This document shows, piece after piece, positions 18,679-26,452 of a stretch of DNA of 64,000 nt. Position numbers and translations under genes: made by a program. Within the stretch, counting starts at the first letter, position 1; each line of letters starts with the position of its first letter. The DNA comes from Flammeovirga kamogawensis (lineage in GTDB: Bacteria > Bacteroidota > Bacteroidia > Cytophagales > Flammeovirgaceae). The notes beneath the pieces were generated by a model. The model had not been told where the DNA came from, made no database searches, and saw nothing but the letters and a program-made list of their open reading frames with translations. The DNA lies in assembly GCF_018736065.1 (NCBI RefSeq), contig NZ_CP076128.1, positions 2,356,001 through 2,420,000 of the forward strand, in the 5' to 3' direction.

Positions 18679-19320
18679 ATGTCAACTATTCGCTTGGGCG
18701 ATGTAGCCCCTAATTTCACTGCACAAACTTCTGAAGGAGAAATTGATTTTCATAACTGGCTAGGAGATAGCTGGGGAATCCTATTCTCTCACCCTGCAGA
18801 TTATACTCCTGTTTGTACTACAGAACTTGGTACTGTAGCAAAGTATAAAGATGAGTTTGCTAGCAGAAATGTAAAAGTAGCTGCACTTAGTGTAGATGGT
18901 TTAGCATCTCATAAAGGATGGATTAAAGACATCAATGAGACGCAAAACACTACTGTTGATTTCCCTATCATAGCAGACGAAGACAGAAAAGTATCAGAAT
19001 TATATGATATGATTCACCCTAATGCTGATAGCAAACTGACAGTAAGGTCTGTTTTTGTTATTGATCCAGACAAAAAAGTAAAATTAATTATTACTTACCC
19101 TGCATCTACAGGTAGAAACTTTAACGAGTTACTAAGAGTAATTGATTCTTTACAGTTAACGGCTTATCATAAAGTTGCCACTCCTGCAAACTGGGAAAAT
19201 GGTGATGATTGTGTAGTTGTTCCTGCTGTGAAAACTGAAGATATTCCAGGTATTTTCCCTAAAGGATATACAGAAGTAAAGCCTTATTTAAGAATGACGC
19301 CTCAGCCGAATCTTAACTAG
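18679..19320 (+). CDS. 1-Cys peroxiredoxin (Prx6-type)
   Basis: 213 residues, no signal peptide, cytoplasmic. The peroxidatic Cys lies in HPADYTPVCTTELG with the supporting Arg in LTVRSVFVID. The C-terminal extension (NWENGDDCVVVPAV, YLRMTPQPN) is typical of the Prx6 subgroup, which reduces hydrogen peroxide and organic peroxides. Length matches the family. Single gene ending in a bidirectional terminator. Confidence 0.95.
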   Translation: MSTIRLGDVAPNFTAQTSEGEIDFHNWLGDSWGILFSHPADYTPVCTTELGTVAKYKDEFASRNVKVAALSVDGLASHKGWIKDINETQNTTVDFPIIADEDRKVSELYDMIHPNADSKLTVRSVFVIDPDKKVKLIITYPASTGRNFNELLRVIDSLQLTAYHKVATPANWENGDDCVVVPAVKTEDIPGIFPKGYTEVKPYLRMTPQPNLN

Positions 19321-19334
19321 ATTTTCTTTACAAG

Positions 19335-19379
19335 AATTAAAGCCCTCAATTACTAAAAATAATTGAGGGCTTTAATTTT
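19335..19379. terminator. Bidirectional intrinsic terminator
   Basis: An 18-bp stem (AATTAAAGCCCTCAATTA with its complement) and 7-base loop lie between the convergent peroxiredoxin gene and AraC regulator. Confidence 0.85.
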
Positions 19380-20327
19380 CTATTTACTTTCTTTAAACTG
19401 TGTAGGTGTAACTCCAAAATTAGCCTTAAAATTCTTAGACATATGGTTTACATCTGTATATCCATAATCATATGCTATCTCTGTAAATGCTTTGTCTGTT
19501 GTGTAAATTTCTTCTTTTACTTTATTAATTCTAACCGTTTTGTAGAATTGATAAATGGTTTCATTAAATACATGCCTAAATATTTTTTCTAATTTATTTA
19601 AATTAATTCCATATTCTAACGCAAGTTCAGACACAACAGGTTTATTCTTAACATCTTCAATAATTACTTTTTTTATCAAGAAAGCTATATCAATTTCATA
19701 ATCAGAATAGATTCTTTTCTCACCTTTAGTACCTAATGTTCTAATAACGTTTTGAAAAATTAAATTCAACTCCATCATTTTTAATAGGTACCATTCTTCC
19801 CTTAAATCTTCATCAAGGGGTTTAGAATTAAAAGCAGTTCTTTTCCATAGCCTTAAGTTGGTATCACCTTCATGAAAAACAAAACTGGCTAACTTCTCCA
19901 AAAAAGTATTCGTTTCGTCTCTTAAAATTTCCTTTGTAAAATATATTGTTACCTGTTTAACTTTTTCTCCTTTCTTAAAATGCATATAAATAGATTCTGC
20001 ATCTTTTAAAATAAAAAAGCCATTAGGAATTGACACCTTAATGTCTTCATTTTTTTTGTTTGTATAAATTAGATTTTCACCAAAAAACTGTGCGGTATAA
20101 TGAAAATCGTCTATATGAAAAAACTCAATCTTTAGGTCTTCTTTTACCTCCACTTCTACAATAGTAAAATCAGTATAACCATTACTATAATAATGTATAT
20201 CTCCTACAAGAATATCATTATCAATAACTAAATGGTTTTCAGTTATCAATTCTCCACCTAAGGCTTCTTGGAGCTTAACCAACTGATTAGTAACTGGGTT
20301 ATTATTTAACTTGATATGCTTACTCAT
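19380..20327 (-). CDS. AraC-family regulator of the class II aldolase genes
   Basis: 315 residues. The C-terminal 100 residues are the AraC DNA-binding domain (VVSELALEYGINLNKLEKIFRH; then FTEIAYDYGYTDVNHMSKNF and FGVTPTQFKES). The N-terminal 200 residues form a beta-rich region with no family I can name. It is divergent from the first aldolase gene with 142 bases between the start codons. That interval holds a 21-bp-period direct repeat next to a -7 element, the geometry expected for an AraC activator site. The stop codon abuts the terminator shared with the peroxiredoxin gene. Confidence 0.85.
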   Translation of the reverse strand: MSKHIKLNNNPVTNQLVKLQEALGGELITENHLVIDNDILVGDIHYYSNGYTDFTIVEVEVKEDLKIEFFHIDDFHYTAQFFGENLIYTNKKNEDIKVSIPNGFFILKDAESIYMHFKKGEKVKQVTIYFTKEILRDETNTFLEKLASFVFHEGDTNLRLWKRTAFNSKPLDEDLREEWYLLKMMELNLIFQNVIRTLGTKGEKRIYSDYEIDIAFLIKKVIIEDVKNKPVVSELALEYGINLNKLEKIFRHVFNETIYQFYKTVRINKVKEEIYTTDKAFTEIAYDYGYTDVNHMSKNFKANFGVTPTQFKESK

Positions 20328-20362
20328 ACTATTTTAGATTAAAATATAAGATAAACATTCTC

Positions 20363-20397
20363 ACAGGAATTTACGCATTGCTAACAGGATTTTACGG
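20363..20397 (+). promoter_or_regulatory. Direct-repeat operator (AraC-type), copy 1
   Basis: ACAGGAATTTACGC and ACAGGATTTTACGG start 21 bases apart (20363 and 20384; 12 of 14 bases the same), two helical turns. The proximal half-site covers the -33 position of the promoter whose -7 element is at 20419. AraC activators commonly bind such tandem sites overlapping the -35 region. Confidence 0.7.
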
Positions 20398-20418
20398 CTA
20401 AAAACTTTTGTCACCCTC

Positions 20419-20426
20419 TACATTTG
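20419..20426 (+). promoter_or_regulatory. -7 element of aldolase promoter, copy 1
   Basis: TACATTTG matches TAnnTTTG exactly, 44 bases upstream of the ATG. The -33 region is occupied by the proximal operator half-site instead of a TTTG. Confidence 0.6.
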
Positions 20427-20469
20427 TAACATCAAAACAAATTTATAAAACACTAAAAAAAAGAACATT

Positions 20470-21246
20470 ATGAAATCTATTAAAGAACAAGTTACAACTG
20501 CAGAGTGGAATACAAGAGTAGAGTTAGCTGCTGCATATAGAGCTTTTTATTATTTAGGATTTGAATTCACAACTTTCGGACACCTTTCAGCGAGAGTACC
20601 TGGAGAACCTGATTGTTTATTATTAAATCCATTCGGTTTAACATTCGATGAAATTACTGCTTCATCTTTAATTAAAGTCAGAAAAGATGGAACAATACTT
20701 ACAGACAATGGATACCAATTAAATAAAGCAGGATGGAATATTCACTCTGGATTAATATTCGGTAATGATTCTATCAATTCGGCAATGCACCTGCATACTG
20801 TAGATGGCGTGGCTGTATCTGCAATGAAAGAAGGCGTACTTCCTCTTTGTCAAGACGATATGTTGATACACTCTAACATTGCTTATCATGATTATGAAGG
20901 GGTAGTTGTTGATGCTGCTGAAGGACCTAGAATGTTGTCGGATATTGGAGATAAAAAAATATTAATGCTCAGAAACCACGGTACATTATCTGTTGGCGAA
21001 ACAATTAGTGAAGCATTCTTTTATATGTTCTTCCTTGAAAAATCTTGTAAGATTCAAACACGTGCTCTTGGAAGCCCACAAGGTGTGGTCAATGTAAATG
21101 AAGCAATTGTTGATCATGTACCTGAACAGAAAAAAGAGGTTATGGCTGGATTACCTCATGAAGGTAATGACACAGACCCTTACCATACTTTATATGAAGG
21201 TTGGTTACGCAGAATGAAACGTGAATATCCTGAATTTGATAACTAA
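20470..21246 (+). CDS. Class II aldolase/adducin family protein, copy 1
   Basis: 258 residues, cytoplasmic. Family features: the N-terminal GHLSARVPG (usually 'G-N-h-S-x-R'), LNPFGLTFDEI, the metal-binding pair HLH at 107-109 (AMHLHTVDG) and His 170 in LRNHGTLSVGE. Class II aldolases cleave sugar phosphates such as fuculose- or ribulose-phosphate, but this adducin-like branch also includes decarboxylases and proteins of unknown activity. No kinase, isomerase or transporter for a sugar pathway is adjacent. Likely switched on by the divergent AraC regulator through the 21-bp-period repeat. Differs from copy 2 only at residue 207 (Val against Ile). Confidence 0.88.
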   Translation: MKSIKEQVTTAEWNTRVELAAAYRAFYYLGFEFTTFGHLSARVPGEPDCLLLNPFGLTFDEITASSLIKVRKDGTILTDNGYQLNKAGWNIHSGLIFGNDSINSAMHLHTVDGVAVSAMKEGVLPLCQDDMLIHSNIAYHDYEGVVVDAAEGPRMLSDIGDKKILMLRNHGTLSVGETISEAFFYMFFLEKSCKIQTRALGSPQGVVNVNEAIVDHVPEQKKEVMAGLPHEGNDTDPYHTLYEGWLRRMKREYPEFDN

Positions 21247-21277
21247 GAAGTAAATAATATTTCCTTAAAACTTATCA

Positions 21278-21302
21278 CCACTGTAGCTAAAAGCTACGGT
21301 GG
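21278..21302 (+). terminator. Hairpin between aldolase copy 1 and the small Cys-rich gene
   Basis: CCACTGTAGC pairs with GCTACGGTGG over a 5-base loop. It lacks a T-run, so it may be a processing or attenuating structure rather than a true terminator. Confidence 0.4.
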
Positions 21303-21321
21303 TTGGACAAAAAAAATAACA

Positions 21322-21462
21322 ATGGATATCTCTCTGAACGTAATAATATCTCCTAAATTCAATGAATTAGAAGAAAACACTGACTTTCTATGTAAAAAGA
21401 AAAATTGCTGTAAAAAATATAAAAAATCTGGAAAGCATTGTAAAAAATGCCCTAAGCAATAA
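21322..21462 (+). CDS. 46-residue Cys/Lys-rich small protein
   Basis: ATG at 21322 to TAA at 21460-21462. The N-terminal half is ordinary (MDISLNVIISPKFNELEEN). The C-terminal half is CKKKNCCKKYKKSGKHCKKC plus PKQ, with five Cys and about half Lys. Short proteins with a C-x-K-K-CC-K-K-Y-K-K…CKKCP tail occur in many Bacteroidota; I know of no assigned function. The Cys spacing would suit a small metal or RNA-binding knot; this is inference. It lies between the two aldolase copies and is not itself duplicated. Confidence 0.6.
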   Translation: MDISLNVIISPKFNELEENTDFLCKKKNCCKKYKKSGKHCKKCPKQ

Positions 21463-21504
21463 GTATATAGAATATAAAGTTGAACACAATAAGTGTAATA
21501 CAAA

Positions 21505-21543
21505 AAATCCCTCCTTTTCTACATAATAGAAAGGGTGGGATTT
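21505..21543 (+). terminator. Intrinsic terminator-like hairpin after the small Cys-rich gene
   Basis: AAATCCCTCCTTTTCTA pairs with TAGAAAGGGTGGGATTT with two weak positions. T-tract is short on the plus strand. Confidence 0.55.
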
Positions 21544-21597
21544 CCTTATATATCAATATAAAACGCTAATAAACAGGTAAATAACTATTTTACTCTT

Positions 21598-21632
21598 ACA
21601 GGAATTTACGCATTGCTAACAGGATTTTACGG
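21598..21632 (+). promoter_or_regulatory. Direct-repeat operator (AraC-type), copy 2
   Basis: Same two half-sites as copy 1, starting at 21598 and 21619. The base-for-base retention alongside its promoter implies both aldolase copies answer to the same regulator. Confidence 0.7.
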
Positions 21633-21653
21633 CTAAAAACTTTTGTCACCCTC

Positions 21654-21661
21654 TACATTTG
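21654..21661 (+). promoter_or_regulatory. -7 element of aldolase promoter, copy 2
   Basis: TACATTTG, same distance from its ATG as in copy 1. Confidence 0.6.
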
Positions 21662-21704
21662 TAACATCAAAACAAATTTATAAAACACTAAAAAAAAGAA
21701 CATT

Positions 21705-22481
21705 ATGAAATCTATTAAAGAACAAGTTACAACTGCAGAGTGGAATACAAGAGTAGAGTTAGCTGCTGCATATAGAGCTTTTTATTATTTAGGATTTGAA
21801 TTCACAACTTTCGGACATCTTTCAGCAAGAGTACCTGGAGAACCTGATTGTTTATTATTAAATCCATTCGGTTTAACATTCGATGAAATTACTGCTTCAT
21901 CTTTAATTAAAGTCAGAAAAGATGGAACAATACTTACAGACAATGGATACCAATTAAATAAAGCAGGATGGAATATTCACTCTGGATTAATATTCGGTAA
22001 TGATTCTATCAATTCGGCAATGCACCTGCATACTGTAGATGGCGTGGCTGTATCTGCAATGAAAGAAGGCGTACTTCCTCTTTGTCAAGACGATATGTTG
22101 ATACACTCTAACATTGCTTATCATGATTATGAAGGTGTAGTTGTTGATGCTGCTGAAGGGCCTAGAATGTTGTCGGATATTGGAGATAAAAAAATATTAA
22201 TGCTCAGAAACCACGGTACATTATCTGTTGGCGAAACAATTAGTGAAGCATTCTTTTATATGTTCTTCCTTGAAAAATCTTGTAAGATCCAAACACGTGC
22301 TCTTGGAAGCCCACAAGGTGTTATCAATGTAAATGAAGCAATTGTTGATCATGTACCTGAACAGAAAAAAGAGGTTATGGCTGGATTACCTCATGAAGGT
22401 AATGACACCGACCCTTACCACACTTTATATGAAGGTTGGTTGCGTAGAATGAAACGTGAATATCCTGAATTTGATAACTAA
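21705..22481 (+). CDS. Class II aldolase/adducin family protein, copy 2
   Basis: 258 residues, identical to copy 1 except Ile at 207. The metal-binding HLH (107-109) and His 170 are retained, so both copies should be active. The near absence of silent changes points to a recent duplication or continued gene conversion. Unlike copy 1, this copy ends in a strong intrinsic terminator. Confidence 0.88.
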   Translation: MKSIKEQVTTAEWNTRVELAAAYRAFYYLGFEFTTFGHLSARVPGEPDCLLLNPFGLTFDEITASSLIKVRKDGTILTDNGYQLNKAGWNIHSGLIFGNDSINSAMHLHTVDGVAVSAMKEGVLPLCQDDMLIHSNIAYHDYEGVVVDAAEGPRMLSDIGDKKILMLRNHGTLSVGETISEAFFYMFFLEKSCKIQTRALGSPQGVINVNEAIVDHVPEQKKEVMAGLPHEGNDTDPYHTLYEGWLRRMKREYPEFDN

Positions 22482-22502
22482 GAAGTAGTCATATTATTTT
22501 AT

Positions 22503-22540
22503 AAAAAAAGCATTAGAGTGAATTCCCTAATGCTTTTTTT
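22503..22540 (+). terminator. Intrinsic terminator after aldolase copy 2
   Basis: AAAAAAAGCATTAG pairs with CTAATGCTTTTTTT over a loop of about 10 bases. Confidence 0.85.
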
Positions 22541-22588
22541 ATGTGATTCCAATGGGTAAAATCCATTAAAATTTTAATAATCAATAAT

Positions 22589-23446
22589 TTATATACTTTC
22601 AATTTCATTATTAGAATCATCATCAATGGTAACTTCTTTCCATTGAATTGAGGGAACATGATCTTTAAAATATTTTGATAAATAATAAAGACCCAATCCT
22701 GTTACTAATAAAGAACCAATAATTATAATTACATAATTAGTAAAACCACCATATAATTCTGGTCCAGTCAAATTCATTTGATCCTCAGAAATAAAAACCA
22801 TCATTAAAAATGCACACCCATTGTTTATCATATGGATAATTATACCATAACTAACGCTTTTAGTTTTATAATATACCCATCCAATAAAGCACCCTAAAAC
22901 CATTGCTGCTATAAATTGCCATGGGTTAAAGTGTATTAAACCAAAGAACATACTAGAATAAAGTATTGCTTTGGTTGGAGAATATCTTTTTAAGAAACTA
23001 TCTAATATTAATCCTCTAAAAATTAATTCTTCTAAAATTGGAGCCGCAATTACAACAGTTAAGAAATTATAGATATCGTTGTCGCCCATTAATTCTTTAA
23101 AAAAAGCAACAAATTCTTCAGGCATAGGAATTAAATCTGCAATTGGCCCTACTAATCCAAATTGTAAACCTAAGGTTACAAAGAATACTATTGGAAGGAT
23201 TGCTAAATATTCTAACTTAAAATTAAATGATGTTCTTCCTGTTTTTCTCTTTCGAACAGAATAAATAATACCTAAAGGAATACCCATTGAAAATAGATAA
23301 CTTATAAAGAGTATTAACCCTTTATCTAACACGCCTTCGAGACTTGAAGTAAAGATTGATACGAAAATTGAAACAATAAGAAAAATTCCGACAAAACCCC
23401 ATACCTGTAAAACTGAGGGGTAAAAAGATGATTGTTTTTGAGACAT
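22589..23446 (-). CDS. CPBP (CAAX/Abi) family intramembrane metalloprotease
   Basis: About 285 residues from the ATG at 23446 (MSQKQSSFYPSVLQ); an in-frame ATG 33 bases upstream is less likely. Eight or so hydrophobic segments. The family motifs are present: EELIFRG (paired Glu), FGLIHFNPWQF (His with N) and a third hydrophobic segment with Asn/His (GIIIHMINNGCAF). These metal-binding residues define CPBP glutamic intramembrane proteases related to Rce1. Roles vary (prenyl-protein processing, bacteriocin self-protection). No partner gene is evident. The C-terminal tail is acidic (IDDDSNNEIE). Confidence 0.88.
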   Translation of the reverse strand: MSQKQSSFYPSVLQVWGFVGIFLIVSIFVSIFTSSLEGVLDKGLILFISYLFSMGIPLGIIYSVRKRKTGRTSFNFKLEYLAILPIVFFVTLGLQFGLVGPIADLIPMPEEFVAFFKELMGDNDIYNFLTVVIAAPILEELIFRGLILDSFLKRYSPTKAILYSSMFFGLIHFNPWQFIAAMVLGCFIGWVYYKTKSVSYGIIIHMINNGCAFLMMVFISEDQMNLTGPELYGGFTNYVIIIIGSLLVTGLGLYYLSKYFKDHVPSIQWKEVTIDDDSNNEIESI

Positions 23447-23697
23447 TATATTAGAAATATTAGTTGTTTGAATAATCAATAGTAATCAAGAAAAGAGTAT
23501 TACCCAAAGTTAAAATTAAACATTAAGTTTTAATCACTACCCTTAACTACTCTTTACTTCATTAAAAATCAGCACATTCAAACACCATTAATGATTAAAT
23601 AATCAAAATTTTATATTTTAAAAACAAATTCTATAAAAAACTAAAACACAAAAGTCGTTTGCTATTATTAGTTTCATTCATCTTAATTCTTCAATTA

Positions 23698-24780
23698 ATG
23701 GATTATAAAGTAATTAGTAAAGGGCTGCTTGATACCATAAAAAAGCTTGCTCTATTTTGTATCGGATTATATACGCTGTTTTTAATAAAATCAGTTATTA
23801 TTTATATAGCAATAGCAGGTGTGATTGCACTTATTGCTTACCCTTTAAAATCTTATTTAAAAAGACGATTCAATTTTTCTAATAACAGTGCTCTTCTTGC
23901 TGTTGTTGTATTGTTTCTGTTGATTCTCACGGCTTTTTTAAGTCTTTTTATTCCTTTAATAATTCAAGAAGCCAGAGATTTATCACTTATCAATATGGAT
24001 GAGTTTAAATCGAACATTAACCTAACATTTGATTCATTGAATCAATCTACTTTAAAATATGGGTTAGATTTATCTTCATTAAATTTAGGTGATGTTATAC
24101 TGAATAAGATTAATAATGCTCCAAAAATATTTAAATCGATTATTAATACTGTAGGTTCTTACAGTGTAGGCGTATTTTCGGTTTGTTTTATAGCTTTTTT
24201 CTTTATCAAAGAAAGCGAATTAATTGGAGACTTTTTTATCTCAGTACTTCCTATTGAGAATGAAAAAGAAATAAAATCATCTATCACCAAAATTAAAAAA
24301 TTATTATCCCGTTACTTCATTGGTTTAAGTATTCAGATATTAATTGTGTTCATTTTATACTTAGTATCTTTAATGGTAATTGGTGTTGGCAACCCATTAG
24401 TTATTGCCTTTTTATGTGCCATTCTTAATTTAATTCCTTATGTAGGTCCACTTATCGGGCTAATATTAATGTACGTTTTAGCACTTACAGATAATATTAA
24501 TATGGATTTCCAAAATGAATTTATTCCACTAATAATAAAAATTTCTGTTGCTTACGGAATCACTCAATTTATTGACAATAATTTCTCTCAACCAATTATT
24601 TTCTCTAAAAGTGTCAACTCACATCCACTAGAAATTTTCTTAGTAATTTTCACTTTTGGAGTACTTTTCGGAATTATAGGAATGATAATCGCCGTTCCTC
24701 TGTATACTGTAATTAAGGTTATATTAAAAGAGTTTTACCCTAACAACCCAGTGGTAAAAGCATTAACAGAAAACCTTTAA
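23698..24780 (+). CDS. AI-2E family transporter (TqsA/PerM-type membrane protein)
   Basis: About 360 residues from the ATG at 23698; a TTG 39 bases upstream is the alternative. Pairs of membrane segments near the N-terminus, a long amphipathic middle (about 100-170), and C-terminal membrane segments with LNLIPYVGPLIG and DNNFSQPIIFSKSVNSHP. These signatures and FGIIGMIIAVPLYTVIK are hallmarks of the family. Members export autoinducer-2 in some bacteria or act as Na+/H+ antiporters; here the substrate is unknown. Monocistronic, convergent with the glutamate-synthase-like gene across a terminator. Confidence 0.9.
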   Translation: MDYKVISKGLLDTIKKLALFCIGLYTLFLIKSVIIYIAIAGVIALIAYPLKSYLKRRFNFSNNSALLAVVVLFLLILTAFLSLFIPLIIQEARDLSLINMDEFKSNINLTFDSLNQSTLKYGLDLSSLNLGDVILNKINNAPKIFKSIINTVGSYSVGVFSVCFIAFFFIKESELIGDFFISVLPIENEKEIKSSITKIKKLLSRYFIGLSIQILIVFILYLVSLMVIGVGNPLVIAFLCAILNLIPYVGPLIGLILMYVLALTDNINMDFQNEFIPLIIKISVAYGITQFIDNNFSQPIIFSKSVNSHPLEIFLVIFTFGVLFGIIGMIIAVPLYTVIKVILKEFYPNNPVVKALTENL

Positions 24781-24820
24781 TTCCATAGTAAATCTCAAAT
24801 TATCAAGTAATTGACTCATA

Positions 24821-24869
24821 AAAAAAACCTCTGTACATGTAGTTAAATATATGCACAGAGGTTTTAATT
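24821..24869. terminator. Bidirectional intrinsic terminator
   Basis: AAAACCTCTGTRCAT-type arms (AAAACCTCTGTACAT and ATGCACAGAGGTTTT) form a stem with flanking A and T runs between convergent genes. Confidence 0.8.
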
Positions 24870-24887
24870 TTTATAAAAAATTTTGAC

Positions 24888-26333
24888 TTAGTCTTGAATT
24901 AATTCAGGTTTTAGATCTCCTAAATTATTACAACCAGAAGTACTCAATATTTCTAAGAACGATTTTAAAGTATTCTCTTGATAATGATAAACTCTTTCAC
25001 TTTTTAAAGTAGGATCTAAGCCTTTTTGCAATGCTTTATTTTGTGTAGCAATACCTGTTGGACAAGTATCTGTATGGCATCTTAAAGACTGTATACAACC
25101 CAATGAGAACATAAACCCTCTAGCACTATTACAAAAATCTGCACCAAAACAAAGTGCTTTAAATAAAGAGAAACCATCCATAACTTTACCAGCATAGATT
25201 ACTTTAACTTTCTCTTTAATGTTCTTTTCTTTTAATACCTGTACCACAAATTTCAGGGCTTCATCACCTTTCATTCCAATATGATCTGAATACTCTAAAG
25301 GGGCTGCTCCTGTTCCACCTTCTGCCGCATCTACAGTAATAAAATCTGGTAAATTATCTTGTGCTATACAAGTTTCAATTAGTTTAATAAATTCTGCTTT
25401 AATACCAATGCAAAGTTTAAAACCTACAGGCTTACCTTCTGATAAATCTCTTACTCTTTTTACAAATTTTGGAATATCTGCTACCTCTTTAATTTCAGGG
25501 TTTACTGGTGGAGATAATATATTAGTATGTGGTTCTACTAAACGAATTCTTGCAATTTCTTCAGTATTTTTTGCTGCTGGTAATACACCACCATGTCCTG
25601 GTTTTGCACCTTGAGAAAGTTTTATTTCAATCATTTTCACTTCTTCCAATGTTCCTTTTTTTACAAAGGCTTCATCATTAAAAGAACCATCATTATTTCT
25701 AAAACCAAAATTACCAGTACCTATTTGCAATACTATATCGCCTCCTTGCTGATGAAAAGGTGTTATTCCCCCCTCACCTGTATTATGATAAAACCCTCCT
25801 TTTTTTGCTCCATTATTTAAAGCTGTTATTGCATTAGCACTTAACGACCCAAAACTCATTGCAGATATATTTAATAATGCAGCGTTATAAGGTTTTAAAC
25901 AGTGTGTTCCTCCAACTTTAACTCTTGGTGCCTCAGTCATCTTTTTACCTGGTATAAAAGCATGACCTAACCATTGTACTTTATCAGCATAAAAATCTAG
26001 TTCGGTTCCAAAAGGATGAAATTTCTCTTGATTTTCAGACCTCGATTTTATCAAGCTAATTTCATTTTTATTAAAAGGCTTTCCATCCGTATTTCTTTCT
26101 ATAAAATATTGCTGTAATTCAGGGGCTATCGCTTTAAATATATATCTAAAATGACCTACAATAGGATAATCTCTAAGTATTGCGTTTTTTTTCTGAAAAA
26201 CATCGTACCAACCAATTATTAAAAGCGTCATTAAAATTGTAATGGCCACTGTCTGATCTGGCAAATAATCATACGCTAAAATAAATATTGGGAATAATAT
26301 AAAGCTTACGATAATGTAGGTAGTTCTAATCAT
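24888..26333 (-). CDS. Stand-alone FMN-dependent glutamate-synthase-like protein
   Basis: 481 residues. Two N-terminal membrane segments (about 5-45) precede a GltB-type FMN barrel: LLNISAMSFGSLSANAI, YHNTGEGGITPFH, IKLSQGAKPGHGG, and DAAEGGTGAAPLEYSDHIG. Near the end, CNSARGFMFSLGCIQS followed by LRCHTDTCPTGIATQ supplies the Cys for a 3Fe-4S cluster. The glutaminase domain of true glutamate synthase is missing, so it is not a complete GOGAT. The membrane anchor suggests a ferredoxin- or quinone-linked reaction. Such proteins are widespread but their reaction is unproven. Monocistronic. Confidence 0.88.
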   Translation of the reverse strand: MIRTTYIIVSFILFPIFILAYDYLPDQTVAITILMTLLIIGWYDVFQKKNAILRDYPIVGHFRYIFKAIAPELQQYFIERNTDGKPFNKNEISLIKSRSENQEKFHPFGTELDFYADKVQWLGHAFIPGKKMTEAPRVKVGGTHCLKPYNAALLNISAMSFGSLSANAITALNNGAKKGGFYHNTGEGGITPFHQQGGDIVLQIGTGNFGFRNNDGSFNDEAFVKKGTLEEVKMIEIKLSQGAKPGHGGVLPAAKNTEEIARIRLVEPHTNILSPPVNPEIKEVADIPKFVKRVRDLSEGKPVGFKLCIGIKAEFIKLIETCIAQDNLPDFITVDAAEGGTGAAPLEYSDHIGMKGDEALKFVVQVLKEKNIKEKVKVIYAGKVMDGFSLFKALCFGADFCNSARGFMFSLGCIQSLRCHTDTCPTGIATQNKALQKGLDPTLKSERVYHYQENTLKSFLEILSTSGCNNLGDLKPELIQD

Positions 26334-26452
26334 TTTTAGGATTAATTATTTTTCTTTAGATTGATCTACTTCGAATATACTAGTTTCTTTTTTCTAATAT
26401 TGAAGTAATTAGTAATACATTCTATTTATTAAATCAGTAATTTAATTTCTGT

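Larger units (their letters stand above)
20363..21252 (+). repeat. 890-bp tandem duplication, copy 1
   Basis: Runs from the first base of the operator to 6 bases past the aldolase stop. Copy 2 (21598-22487) has equal length and differs at about eleven positions, nearly all silent. The upstream 107 bases look identical in both. No transposase or inverted ends flank it. Confidence 0.9.
21598..22487 (+). repeat. 890-bp tandem duplication, copy 2
   Basis: Second copy of 20363-21252, beginning exactly at the operator. A 345-bp unique spacer with the Cys-rich gene separates the two. Confidence 0.9.

Noticed and set aside
20363-22487. Insertion sequence as cause of the aldolase duplication
   Set aside because: No transposase, terminal inverted repeats or target-site duplication visible.
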